From NCBI GenBank assembly GCA_945928865.1, contig CAMENZ010000002.1:160824-224823 (forward strand): DNA of 64,000 nucleotides. Reading direction: 5' to 3'. Made by a program: the position numbers and the translations under genes. This stretch comes from an uncultured Clostridia bacterium. Lineage in GTDB: Bacteria; Bacillota; Clostridia; Peptostreptococcales; Anaerovoracaceae. Below the pieces are notes generated by a model, which did no database searches, was not told where the DNA came from, and saw nothing but the letters and a program-made list of their open reading frames with translations. Positions 54,181-63,681 of the stretch are shown here, in pieces (the first letter of the stretch is position 1; each line of letters begins with the position of its first letter).

Positions 54181-56127
54181 TTATTTTAATAAATCTATAA
54201 CTTCTTCCTCTGTTATTATCTTTACACCTAATTCTTTTGCTTTTTTATTTTTACCTGAATTAGACATAATATCATTATTTACCAAGTAACTGGTCTTATT
54301 AGATACAGAACCTGCTACCTTAGCCCCAGCCTTTTCCAACTGACTTTTCAGTTCATCTCTGTTGGCAAAATGCTCTAATGAGCCCGTTATTACAAATGTC
54401 ATTCCTGCTAAACTATCTGATACCTTTTCAAAGCTTTCATCTAAATCCACAAAGGTTAAAATATCTGAAATAATTACCCTGTTTTCTTCCTTATTAAAGA
54501 AATTCACATATGCATCAGCCATAATTTCTCCGATGCCGTCTATGGTTAAAAGTTCATCCTTGCTTAAGGACTGAATTTTATCCCACTTATTTTCACAATA
54601 ATTTGCGATCAAATTAGCATTGGCTTTACCTATATTTGCCACACCTAAGCTATATAAGAAACTGGAAGTTTTAATGCTTTTAGCCTTTTCTACAGCTTTA
54701 ATAAGTTTATCAAAAGACTTTTCGCCAAAGCCTTCCATATTAACTATCCCTTCTCTATGAACTCCTAACCTAAAAATATCACCTAGGGATTTCAATATAC
54801 CTATACCGATAAATTTTTCTAAGGTGGCTTCTGACAAACCTTCAATATTCATACCATCCCTGCTTACAAAGTGAGTAAAACTCTTAAGCTCCTTAGCCGG
54901 ACACTCTGAATTAATGCAGTTTAAGGTCTTAACTCCTCTTTCATTTCTAAGCTCTAACCTTTCAGCACATACCGGACAAAATTCCGGAATTTCTAAATTC
55001 CCGCTTCTAGTTAAATTATCACTAATCTGAGGTATTATCATATTTGCCTTATATACCTGAATAATGTCTCCTATACCTAACTCCAGCTCCTCCATAACAC
55101 TTATATTATGAACCGAAGCCCTGCTAACAGTAGTACCTTCCAACTCTACAGGCTCAAAAATAGCCACCGGATTTATAAGCCCTGTCCTAGAAGCACTCCA
55201 CTCAATTTCAAGTAAGGTAGTGTCCTTAATCTCATCTCTCCACTTAAAGGCTATAGAATCTCTAGGGAACTTAGCCGTAACCCCTAATGACTTGCCATAG
55301 GCTATGTCATCAAGACTCAAAACTAAGCCGTCAGACGGTATAGGATTATTTTCAATTTTGGCTTCCCAACTTAAAATTTCTTTTTCTATAGTATCTCTAC
55401 TGACTAAAATATGCTCTACAATCTGAAATCCCTGGTTTTTCAGCCATAACAGTTGTTCACTTCTCTTACCGAAATCCAACCCCTCAGCTCTCACTAAAGA
55501 AAATCCATAAAACCTAACACCTCTTTCTCTGGTGATTTGGTTATTCAACTGTCTTACAGAACCTGAGCAAAGATTTCTTGGGTTTTTATATTTTGCACTA
55601 GGGTCATCTATGGTCTGATTTATTTTTTCAAAATCCTCATAGGAAATAACTGCCTCTCCCCTTAAAATCAGCTTTCCCTTAAATCCAATATTTATAGGCA
55701 AATTAGAAAATACCTTCGCATTATTAGTTATTACTTCACCTATCACGCCATTCCCTCTAGTTACTGCTTTTTTAAGGGTGCCCTCTTCATAAGTTAAAAC
55801 AATGGTAAGCCCATCTAACTTCCAAGAAAGAAGTCCTTCCTTATTTCCAATCCACTCCTTAAGTTTATCCACTTCCTTAGTCTTATCTAAGGACAACATT
55901 TTTTCAGGGTGCGCTTCTTTTTCAAGTTCAGAAAGCACTTCATATCCAACATTTATAGTAGGACTATTAGATAAAGTAATGCCTAAATCTTGTTCTAAAT
56001 TTTCAAGTTCCTCATATAATTTATCATATTCATAATTAGACATCAGCTCTCTGCTCTCTTGATAATAAGCATGACTTGCCTCATTAAGAAGAACTACCAA
56101 GTCCTTCATTCTATTCATTTTATCCAT
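54181..56127 (-). CDS. ligA: NAD-dependent DNA ligase
   Basis: 648 residues. The adenylation lysine is K103 in WKLDGLTI, a variant of the usual KxDGxA. An OB-fold, a four-Cys zinc finger (CPVCAERLEL...CINSECPA), HhH repeats and a C-terminal BRCT domain (LAGMTFVITGSLEHFANRDE) follow. The N-terminal Ia region with YYQESRELMSNYEYDKLYEE supports NAD use. It seals nicks in replication and repair and lies 9 bases after pcrA. Confidence 0.95.
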   Translation of the reverse strand: MDKMNRMKDLVVLLNEASHAYYQESRELMSNYEYDKLYEELENLEQDLGITLSNSPTINVGYEVLSELEKEAHPEKMLSLDKTKEVDKLKEWIGNKEGLLSWKLDGLTIVLTYEEGTLKKAVTRGNGVIGEVITNNAKVFSNLPINIGFKGKLILRGEAVISYEDFEKINQTIDDPSAKYKNPRNLCSGSVRQLNNQITRERGVRFYGFSLVRAEGLDFGKRSEQLLWLKNQGFQIVEHILVSRDTIEKEILSWEAKIENNPIPSDGLVLSLDDIAYGKSLGVTAKFPRDSIAFKWRDEIKDTTLLEIEWSASRTGLINPVAIFEPVELEGTTVSRASVHNISVMEELELGIGDIIQVYKANMIIPQISDNLTRSGNLEIPEFCPVCAERLELRNERGVKTLNCINSECPAKELKSFTHFVSRDGMNIEGLSEATLEKFIGIGILKSLGDIFRLGVHREGIVNMEGFGEKSFDKLIKAVEKAKSIKTSSFLYSLGVANIGKANANLIANYCENKWDKIQSLSKDELLTIDGIGEIMADAYVNFFNKEENRVIISDILTFVDLDESFEKVSDSLAGMTFVITGSLEHFANRDELKSQLEKAGAKVAGSVSNKTSYLVNNDIMSNSGKNKKAKELGVKIITEEEVIDLLK

Positions 56128-56136
56128 TTTTATCCT

Positions 56137-58359
56137 CTAAACCTTTTTAAGAGGGGCAATTCCCTTAGCAAGTTTCTTAGGGCCACCCTCTTCAAAATTA
56201 ACTGTAATAGTTTTAGCACCACTTTCAATTACTATACCAAAACCAAACTTGCTGTGAGTTACCTGATCTCCAACTTGGAAATCCTCACCTCTATCCTTAG
56301 CCGCCTCAACTACCTGAGTTTTCGCATATTTTAAAGGATCATACGGTTTAACTGCGTCCTTGTTATAACCATCTATAGAACCTGTATTTATACCCAAATT
56401 ATTTCTCGGATTCTTTCTAGGGTTATACACACCATCTCCTGCCGGGTCGAAAACTCTAGGGTCAATTTCTCTAAGGAATGTAGATTCTATAGTAAAATCT
56501 CCATGTCCATACATCATTCTATAGGCAGCACTTGTTAAAAACAGCCTCTCCTTCGCCCTAGTTATACCTACATAGCAAAGTCTTCTCTCCTCTTCCATGC
56601 CCGTTTCACTGTCTAAGGATCTCTGGCTTGGGAATAACCCTTCTTCCATACCTACTAAAAATACTACAGGAAACTCTAAACCTTTGGCACTATGAATAGT
56701 CATCAAGGTTACTGCCCCTGCATTTTCATCATACTTATCTGCATCACTATCGGTAGAAACTTTTTCTAAAAACTCCTCTAAAGTGGCATCCTCATTATTT
56801 CTCTTTTTTTCTTCTTCAAAATCTGCAATAAAAGATCTGAAATCTAAAAGATTTTCTATTCTGCTCTCCGCTTCAACAGTATTCTCCACTTCTAAAGCCT
56901 TCATATATCCACTTTTAGCTAAAAGTACATCATATATATCAGATATACTCATATTCATAGCTTCCTGCCTTAAACCCATAAGCATATCTAAAAGTTCCGT
57001 TACTGCCTCTCTTGGTTTTTTATTCAGACTAAATCTTATCTCATCTCTTAAAAGAATTTCAAACAGAGATTGATTTCCCACACTGCCTAAGGCTTCTAAT
57101 TTAGCCATAGTTGTAGGCCCCACCCCTCGCTTCGGCTCATTAACAATCCTCTTAAAAGCTAAATCATCAGAAGGATTCAAAACCATTCTCATATACGAAA
57201 TCATATCCTTAGTTTCTTTTCTTTCATAAAAACTAAAACCGGACAAAATCTTATAAGGTATACTACGCCTTCTCAAGGCATCTTCCAAGAGCCTTGATTG
57301 AGCATTAGTTCTGTATAATACAGCAAAATCATCATAGCCTGCCCCTGATTTAAGTAAACTGATTTCTTGGGCTACAAACTGTGCCTCTTCCTTATCCGTA
57401 TCCGCCCTTCTGTAAACAATTTTATTTCCTTCTTCCTTTTCAGTCCAAAGCTTCTTTTCACGCCTACCCTTATTATTCTTAATAACGGAATGAGCTGCCG
57501 ATAAAATATTTCCATAAGAACGATAATTTTGCTCCAACTTTATTACCTTTGTTCCCTGAAAATCTTTTTCAAAATTTAAAATATTGCTAATATCCGCCCC
57601 TCTCCACTGGTAAATGCACTGATCATCATCTCCTACAACGCAAAGATTCCTGCTACCCATAGCCATTATCTTTACAATTTCATACTGTATATGGTTCGTA
57701 TCCTGATACTCATCAACCATTATATACTTAAATCTTCTCTGATATTTTTCTCTGGCTTGCGGATTTTGTTGCAAAATATGAAGGGTATATCTCAGTAAAT
57801 CATCGAAATCCATAGCATTATTCTTTATAAGTTGCTTCTGGTACTCGCTATATACTGAATATATGGTCTTAGCCTTACCGAAATCACCTTCTCTGACTAA
57901 AAATTCATCCGGTGATACATCCCTTTCCTTCTCCTTACTTATAATAGAAGCCAAGTAATTCTGAGGAAAAAGTTTCGTATCTATATTTAAGGACTTAATA
58001 ATATTTTTAAGCAAGGTTTTCTGATCCACTGTATCATAAACAACAAAATTAGCCTTATATCCAACTGTTTCGTAGTACTCTCTTAAAATCCTAAGACTCA
58101 TAGCATGGAAGGTCAAAATCCACATATTCGGCATATCGCCTACTAAATTTTCAATTCTCTCCCTCATTTCCTTAGCCGCCTTATTAGTAAAAGTTACAGC
58201 TAAAATATTATACGGGCTAACACCTTCTTCCAATAAATGTGCAATCCTATGGGTCATAGTTGCAGTCTTTCCTGAGCCTGCTCCCGCTAAAATCAGTAAA
58301 GCCCCTTCTGTATATAAAACAGCCTCACGCTGCTTATCATTTAAATGTCCTAAATTCAT
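56137..58359 (-). CDS. pcrA: ATP-dependent DNA helicase PcrA/UvrD
   Basis: 740 residues, superfamily 1A. GAGSGKT, DEYQDTN, VGDDDQCIYQWRGAD, LEQNYRS, TIHSAKGLEF and VGITRAKERL are all intact, with a C-terminal Tudor-like tail (QVTHSKFGFGIVI) as in PcrA. It removes RecA and acts in repair and replication. AGGAG precedes the ATG. The pcrA-ligA order is common in Bacillota. Confidence 0.97.
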   Translation of the reverse strand: MNLGHLNDKQREAVLYTEGALLILAGAGSGKTATMTHRIAHLLEEGVSPYNILAVTFTNKAAKEMRERIENLVGDMPNMWILTFHAMSLRILREYYETVGYKANFVVYDTVDQKTLLKNIIKSLNIDTKLFPQNYLASIISKEKERDVSPDEFLVREGDFGKAKTIYSVYSEYQKQLIKNNAMDFDDLLRYTLHILQQNPQAREKYQRRFKYIMVDEYQDTNHIQYEIVKIMAMGSRNLCVVGDDDQCIYQWRGADISNILNFEKDFQGTKVIKLEQNYRSYGNILSAAHSVIKNNKGRREKKLWTEKEEGNKIVYRRADTDKEEAQFVAQEISLLKSGAGYDDFAVLYRTNAQSRLLEDALRRRSIPYKILSGFSFYERKETKDMISYMRMVLNPSDDLAFKRIVNEPKRGVGPTTMAKLEALGSVGNQSLFEILLRDEIRFSLNKKPREAVTELLDMLMGLRQEAMNMSISDIYDVLLAKSGYMKALEVENTVEAESRIENLLDFRSFIADFEEEKKRNNEDATLEEFLEKVSTDSDADKYDENAGAVTLMTIHSAKGLEFPVVFLVGMEEGLFPSQRSLDSETGMEEERRLCYVGITRAKERLFLTSAAYRMMYGHGDFTIESTFLREIDPRVFDPAGDGVYNPRKNPRNNLGINTGSIDGYNKDAVKPYDPLKYAKTQVVEAAKDRGEDFQVGDQVTHSKFGFGIVIESGAKTITVNFEEGGPKKLAKGIAPLKKV

Positions 58360-58511
58360 AAACTCTCCTAAGCCCCTTATAAATATGGGATTATTTTTTA
58401 TTTTTTGACAATTCCTTCAGTAAAATTTATAGAAAAAGTCATCTATATTGTAGCATATTTTGGCTTTTCTTCCCATACAATTACTTAAAAACTTTAGTGT
58501 ATTTTTTTAGT

Positions 58512-58690
58512 TAATGGATAGAAGTACTGTGATTTTGAAAAGAATAGCATTTCACAGTATTCGTATTTTTGTCATATAAGCTCTTTCCTGTGCCGTGTAA
58601 ACGGAAACGCCAAAATATAAGGGAAATTCATTGCAGTCCTAAAAAATCTCAAAACAGCACTATTTTTAATTTCCATAAACCAATTTTCAG
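58512..58690 (-). repeat. Intergenic repeat family, inverted medium copy
   Basis: Read on the minus strand it aligns with 45190-45350: AAAATAGTGCTGTTTT, then about 110 closely matching bases, then a hairpin TACTGTGA (58525-58532) with TCACAGTA (58552-58559). The first section is shortened. It fills most of the gap between pcrA and the GDPD gene. The rest of 58360-58776 is AT-rich pcrA leader and a terminator. Confidence 0.8.
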
Positions 58691-58708
58691 ATAAGCCCTA
58701 CATTAACT

Positions 58709-58752
58709 AATTCAAAAAGCACTCCATGGCTTTTCACCCTTGAAGTGCTTTA
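58709..58752 (-). terminator. Intrinsic terminator of the GDPD gene
   Basis: AAAGCACTTCA pairs with GGAGTGCTTT on the minus strand around a long loop, then a T run. Confidence 0.7.
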
Positions 58753-58776
58753 ATTTTATATAAGTTTCATAATATT

Positions 58777-60639
58777 TTATTTTCTTTCATCTATCATTAT
58801 AAGGGAGCCCCAATGATTAGTTAAAAGCCTATTAAGCTCTCCTAAGACAATATCTTTATCCGTCTTATTATCCCATCTTTCGATGGCAGCTTTTATTTCT
58901 ACTACATAATCTGTAATTAATCCATCTACCTTATCATCTAATAGCTTATCCACATTTTCCGGCTTATTTACAGTCCAAACTAAAGCAGCTTTGCCTTCTC
59001 TGTGGATTTTGTCGACCATATCACTACTAACAGCAGATTCTTCCATAATTAAATAGTCAGTCTTTATCTTAGCAGTATCTCCTAAAGAGAAGAAATATAG
59101 ATAACCTGTTTGAATTTCCGGATACTTATCCTCAATGTATTTAATGAGTTTATAATCTGAAGAGATAATAACCGACTGCTCTAAGGTATCCTGAGCCTTA
59201 ATAGCCTTTACCACATCATCTGCCATTTTTTCATCTGCATCTTTACCTTTAAGCTCTATTAACAGCCCTATCCTATCCTTAGCAGCTTCCATAAATTCAT
59301 CTAGAGTTGCCACCTTACTATCAGGTCTCTTTGAATCAAAATAGTCCTTAACCTTAAGCTTTTGTATTTCTTTCCAAGTCATTTCAGAAGGAGCCTTAGG
59401 ATTTCCCGTTACCCTCTCAAAAGTTTTATCATGATTTATAACATACACTCCATCCTTAGAGCGCATAACATCTATTTCACTCCATCTAGCACCGGATAAA
59501 ATAGCAGCCTCTAAACCGGAAACCGTGTTTTCCGCTCCTAGATTTCCGCCACCTCTATGAGCAACTATGTCCACATCTAATCTAGTTCTAAAAACCTCAT
59601 CAAATAAGACAGCTAAAATGCCACTTTCAAACATATTAAATAACATAATTAATGATAAAACTATAACCGACAGCTTTCTAAATTTCTTTTTACCTGCCAT
59701 CTTAGATTCTGTTTCAAATCTCTTTTCAACAAAATCTGCTTGAAGATTATAAAATCTTCCTGTAAGCATGTGAATTTGTAGAGGTCCAATAAAGAAGAAC
59801 CACAAATTAACAATGTCTGCAAAGATAAATAAACTTAACATCATAAGGAATCTTGATAAAACCAAGCTTCCAATTAACTTATAATCTAAAAACTCAATTA
59901 CTAAATATATTAAGAAAAATGCTATTCCTGTTACTATTGACAGCATACCATTAAGCAGGACTATGCCTTTTAAAACATCCCACTTGTTTTTCCATACTGC
60001 CTTAATAGAACTTTTTATCGCTTCTAAAGAATTTTGCTCAGTTAAACACATAAAGTGAAAACTCAATAATAAAAAGAAACCGATTATTGCAAATATTACA
60101 ATCACTGCTAAGTATATGCTTAAATAAAGTGGATTATCTTCTATTACTGAACTGATGAAGTTTGGTATTTTCAACCCCTTAAATAAAGAAGTCTTTAGAC
60201 CTACACTCGCTAAAGGAACTATAAGCAATGTAAAAATCACTAAAAAAAGCCCTGCAGGAGAAACCAATGTCTTGATGGATTTTGCACCAAATTTCATAGC
60301 TTCCCATATAGTGATAGGTTTTCCTGACCTTTTAATAGATGCACTTATGGCAATAAAGGCATTAGTATCTATGGCAATAGCCACGAAAAAAAGCAATAAA
60401 GAAATTACCACAAATCCTATTCCGCCGAAGGAAAATAATATATCTTTAAAATTACCACTGGATAAAACTATGTGTCCGGAACTTTTTATAATCATTTTTC
60501 CAACTACATTGAAAAGCAGATAAACTATAACCGCCAACATAAATTTAGTTACTAACTGATACTTAGCATATATTCCAATATGTTTAACATATACCTTTAA
60601 TTCTTTATTTATTCCTTTAATATTATCCTTAATACTCAT
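58777..60639 (-). CDS. Membrane glycerophosphodiester phosphodiesterase
   Basis: 620 residues. The first ~340 contain about eight membrane segments, matching the membrane domain of GDPD proteins. The catalytic TIM barrel (about 355-600) has AHRGGGNLGAENT, EIDVMRSKDGVYVINHDKTF and LLIELKGKDA, giving the expected metal and general acid/base residues. It splits glycerophosphodiesters or teichoic-acid/lipid head groups at the outer membrane face. The CPBP gene lies 24 bases upstream in the same direction. Confidence 0.9.
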   Translation of the reverse strand: MSIKDNIKGINKELKVYVKHIGIYAKYQLVTKFMLAVIVYLLFNVVGKMIIKSSGHIVLSSGNFKDILFSFGGIGFVVISLLLFFVAIAIDTNAFIAISASIKRSGKPITIWEAMKFGAKSIKTLVSPAGLFLVIFTLLIVPLASVGLKTSLFKGLKIPNFISSVIEDNPLYLSIYLAVIVIFAIIGFFLLLSFHFMCLTEQNSLEAIKSSIKAVWKNKWDVLKGIVLLNGMLSIVTGIAFFLIYLVIEFLDYKLIGSLVLSRFLMMLSLFIFADIVNLWFFFIGPLQIHMLTGRFYNLQADFVEKRFETESKMAGKKKFRKLSVIVLSLIMLFNMFESGILAVLFDEVFRTRLDVDIVAHRGGGNLGAENTVSGLEAAILSGARWSEIDVMRSKDGVYVINHDKTFERVTGNPKAPSEMTWKEIQKLKVKDYFDSKRPDSKVATLDEFMEAAKDRIGLLIELKGKDADEKMADDVVKAIKAQDTLEQSVIISSDYKLIKYIEDKYPEIQTGYLYFFSLGDTAKIKTDYLIMEESAVSSDMVDKIHREGKAALVWTVNKPENVDKLLDDKVDGLITDYVVEIKAAIERWDNKTDKDIVLGELNRLLTNHWGSLIMIDERK

Positions 60640-60663
60640 TACTTCCCCTAATATTTATATTTT

Positions 60664-61374
60664 CTACATTCCGAAGAACTGACAAATACTTAATCCATAA
60701 ATATCTCCAAAAGCATGTGCTATGAAGAATGGTAGTAGATTTCCACTCTTTGATTTCTTATATCCATAAAGCATATATACTCCAAATATTACGCCTACAC
60801 CTACGGCTGAAATCATACCTTGATAAGTGTGGAAACTGGTTCTTATTAAAATTGAAAAAGGAATAACCCATTTCAAATAATTCTTTGGTACTGCCAAACA
60901 AAATCCTAAGAAATAAATTTCTTCATAAAATCCGTTAAACAGTGAATATATAACAGTTGATAACATTTCGTTATGTACTATGTTTCCAAGAGGGCTTGGG
61001 AAAGGAAGATAACCTTCTACCTGTGCCATAGCAACACTGTAAACATCTTGAATAAGCCCTGCCCCTATAAAAAGAACTATACCCCATATAATTGCTTTAA
61101 AACTGAATTTAATATTCAAACTGCTAAAATCAAATCTTCTAATAAATAAATAAATTATTGCGATAGCCAATAAGGTTCCCTGTGAATATAAAACTCTATA
61201 ATTATCCGCTGCAGTAAAATCTGTGCTTCCCTCTAAATTCATAGTACCCTGACACAAAGCTATATAAAACTGGGTAGAAGTAACTATACTGCTCCCCCAA
61301 AATATGATAGTCAAAACTAAAATATCAAACCACTTTAATTGACTAATCTTGTTTTCATTACTCAATAATGACAT
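60664..61374 (-). CDS. CPBP family intramembrane metalloprotease
   Basis: 236 residues with about seven hydrophobic segments. The CAAX-protease/Abi motifs are EE in FYEEIYFLGF, His in RTSFHTYQG, and HAFGD near the end. Members act in prenyl-protein processing, bacteriocin immunity or unknown proteolysis. It is probably co-transcribed with the GDPD gene. Confidence 0.87.
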   Translation of the reverse strand: MSLLSNENKISQLKWFDILVLTIIFWGSSIVTSTQFYIALCQGTMNLEGSTDFTAADNYRVLYSQGTLLAIAIIYLFIRRFDFSSLNIKFSFKAIIWGIVLFIGAGLIQDVYSVAMAQVEGYLPFPSPLGNIVHNEMLSTVIYSLFNGFYEEIYFLGFCLAVPKNYLKWVIPFSILIRTSFHTYQGMISAVGVGVIFGVYMLYGYKKSKSGNLLPFFIAHAFGDIYGLSICQFFGM

Positions 61375-61703
61375 AAATTTTTACCCCTTTTTCAAATAAT
61401 ATTATTGCTTGTCTAGCTTCTCTTTTGCTTGGATTTGGAACTATACTAAGGGAAGTAGAAGCAGTCAGCTGTAATAGAATATCACATAGTTTATCCTATG
61501 TCTATACACATCACAATACTTATATCTACAATTCACATAGCCCATAAAAACGATACAAAAAAAGTACATTATTTACAAATCATAACCACCGGCTCAGCCG
61601 GTGGTTCTTTGTTCCTCAGGCTCTGCCTTCGGAACCATAGCTAAAGCAGACCAACAAAAAAGAGGCTGAATTCTCAGCCTCTTTCTATCTAGTGTTGTTT
61701 AGA
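61375..61703. other. Gap between the CPBP gene and rplQ: dyad and hairpins
   Basis: ACATAG (61484-61489) and CTATGT (61496-61501) form a 6-bp dyad about 110 bases upstream of the CPBP gene, a possible operator. ACCACCGGC-TCA-GCCGGTGGT (61580-61608) is a strong hairpin. GTTCC/GGAAC encloses a small stem next to it (61609-61637). I see no gene here. Confidence 0.5.
61664..61688 (-). terminator. Intrinsic terminator of the rpsK-rpsD-rpoA-rplQ cluster
   Basis: On the minus strand GAGGCTGA and TCAGCCTC pair across a 5-6 base loop, then T6. It lies 15 bases after rplQ. Confidence 0.9.
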
Positions 61704-62045
61704 CTATACTAATTCTAAGAATACAGCCTCAGCTGCGTCCCCCTGACGAGGTCCTAACTTAAGAATTCTTGTATATCCACCGTTTCTATCTGCATACTTA
61801 GGTGCAATTTCTTCAAACAATTTAGTAACAACAGTTTCATCTACGATGTAGGATAAAGCCTGTCTTCTTGCGTGAAGATCTCCACGTTTTGCTAAAGTAA
61901 TTAACTTTTCAGCTTCTCTTCTGGTTTCCTTAGCTCTACAGTCAGTAGTCTGAATTCTACCTTCTCTGAGTAAATCAGTTACAAGGTTTCTAAGCATTGA
62001 CTTTCTGTGAGCTGTAGGTCTGCCTAATTTTCTATATCCTGGCAT
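61704..62045 (-). CDS. rplQ: 50S ribosomal protein L17
   Basis: 113 residues beginning [20 protein letters not shown], with the L17 core [20 protein letters not shown] and [20 protein letters not shown]. It is the last gene of the ribosomal cluster, 27 bases after rpoA. Confidence 0.98.
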   Translation of the reverse strand: MPGYRKLGRPTAHRKSMLRNLVTDLLREGRIQTTDCRAKETRREAEKLITLAKRGDLHARRQALSYIVDETVVTKLFEEIAPKYADRNGGYTRILKLGPRQGDAAEAVFLELV

Positions 62046-62072
62046 AGTTTTGATTTCTCCTTTCTTGCAAGA

Positions 62073-63020
62073 TTATTCATCACTTGGTCTTAAAGAAAGA
62101 CCTAATTCTTCAAGTTTTGCTTTCACTTCATCTAATGACTTCTTACCAAGGTTTCTAACCTTCATCATATCATCTTCTGATTTTTGTGTAAGTTCTTCAA
62201 CAGTGTTAATAGCTGCTCTCTTTAAACAGTTAAAGGAACGAACAGAAAGTTCTAATTCTTCAATTGTCATTTCAAGAGCCTTTACTGTCTGGTCTTCAGG
62301 TTTGTCAACAATAATTGTCCAATCCTCTGCAGCATCTGTAAGCTGGATAAACAGGTTTAAATGCTCCTGCATAATCTTAGCTCCGATGGAAACTCCTTCG
62401 TCTGCTGCAATGGAACCGTCTGTCCAAATTTCAAGAATTAACTTGTCGTAGTCAGTCACCTGTCCTACACGAGTATTTTCCACTGTGTAATTAACTTTCC
62501 TTACAGGTGTATAAATTGAGTCTATAGGTATTACTGAAATAGGTGTAGACTCAGTTTTATTCATTTCTGCAGGAACATAACCTCTACCTCTTGCAAGATC
62601 GATTTCCATATAAAGTTTAGCATGCTCATCTAAAGTTGCTATATGTAAATCACCATTTATGATTTCAACATCTGAATCAGCAATAATATCAGCTGCTGTA
62701 ATCTCCATAGGACCTTCTGCGTTAATAGCTACTCTCTTAGTGTCAGCATCGCCGTTTAATCTAACAGCTAACTTTTTAAGATTTAAGATGATTTCTGTTA
62801 CATCTTCCTTAACGCCCGGTATTGTGGAAAACTCATGAAGTACTCCGTCGATTTTCACTGATGTAACAGCAACGCCTGGAAGTGAGCTTAATAGCACTCT
62901 TCTTAAAGCATTTCCTAAAGTTGTACCGTATCCTCTTTCTAGAGGTTCTACTACGAATTTACCATAGCAACGGTCTTCATCAACATATTTATTGATTGTT
63001 GGCTTTTCGATTTCTATCAC
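62073..63020 (-). CDS. rpoA: RNA polymerase subunit alpha
   Basis: 315 residues. The N-terminal assembly domain ([20 protein letters not shown]) and the C-terminal domain ([20 protein letters not shown]...[16 protein letters not shown]) with the UP-element and activator-binding helix are complete. Confidence 0.98.
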   Translation of the reverse strand: MIEIEKPTINKYVDEDRCYGKFVVEPLERGYGTTLGNALRRVLLSSLPGVAVTSVKIDGVLHEFSTIPGVKEDVTEIILNLKKLAVRLNGDADTKRVAINAEGPMEITAADIIADSDVEIINGDLHIATLDEHAKLYMEIDLARGRGYVPAEMNKTESTPISVIPIDSIYTPVRKVNYTVENTRVGQVTDYDKLILEIWTDGSIAADEGVSIGAKIMQEHLNLFIQLTDAAEDWTIIVDKPEDQTVKALEMTIEELELSVRSFNCLKRAAINTVEELTQKSEDDMMKVRNLGKKSLDEVKAKLEELGLSLRPSDE

Positions 63021-63074
63021 TCAAAAACCCTCCCTTTCATTCCCTGTTGTGAAATAGCTTATTACGACGCTATA

Positions 63075-63662
63075 TTACTTGGAATATAATTCGACGATTA
63101 AGTGCTCCGCAATTGGAGTATCAATTTGTTCTCTTGTTGGTTCAGCTAATACTGTTCCTTCAAGCTTGTCCTTATTAACGGATAACCAAGCAGGAACGCC
63201 TACTGTCATGTCCTTAATTTCTTTGAATTTAGGTGACTTCTGGCTTTTTTCCTTAACTCTGATTACATCTCCAACCTTTACCTGATATGAAGGGATGTTA
63301 ACTTTCTTTCCGTTAACTGTGTAATGACCATGAACTACAAGCTGACGAGCTTCTCTTCTTGTCATGCATAAGCCCATTCTGTATACTACGTTATCAAGTC
63401 TTTCTTCAAGCATAATTAAAAGGTTTTCACCTGCGATACCCTTTCTCTTAGAAGCCTTATTGAAAGTTTCTCTGAACTGTCTTTCTAAAACGCCATATAT
63501 GAATTTAGCTCTCTGCTTTTCACGAAGCTGAAGACCATATTCACTGATTTTCTTAAAGTTCTTATTTGGTTGACGCTTTGATTCTTTATAAATTCCTAAA
63601 TGACTTGGATCTAACTGAAGTGATCTACATCTCTTAAGAATTGGATCTCTATTTACTGCCAT
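63075..63662 (-). CDS. rpsD: 30S ribosomal protein S4
   Basis: 195 residues: N-terminal [20 protein letters not shown], then the S4 RNA-binding domain ([37 protein letters not shown]). The N-terminus lacks the usual zinc-binding Cys set, with only one Cys near the start (a zinc-free form). Its place between rpsK and rpoA is normal for Clostridia. Confidence 0.97.
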   Translation of the reverse strand: MAVNRDPILKRCRSLQLDPSHLGIYKESKRQPNKNFKKISEYGLQLREKQRAKFIYGVLERQFRETFNKASKRKGIAGENLLIMLEERLDNVVYRMGLCMTRREARQLVVHGHYTVNGKKVNIPSYQVKVGDVIRVKEKSQKSPKFKEIKDMTVGVPAWLSVNKDKLEGTVLAEPTREQIDTPIAEHLIVELYSK

Positions 63663-63681
63663 AACTTATTCCTCCCTTCTC

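Noticed and set aside
61580..61640. Riboswitch upstream of rplQ or the CPBP gene
   Set aside because: The hairpins lie downstream of rplQ and match terminator structure (a near-identical one ends the YitT gene); no aptamer core is seen.
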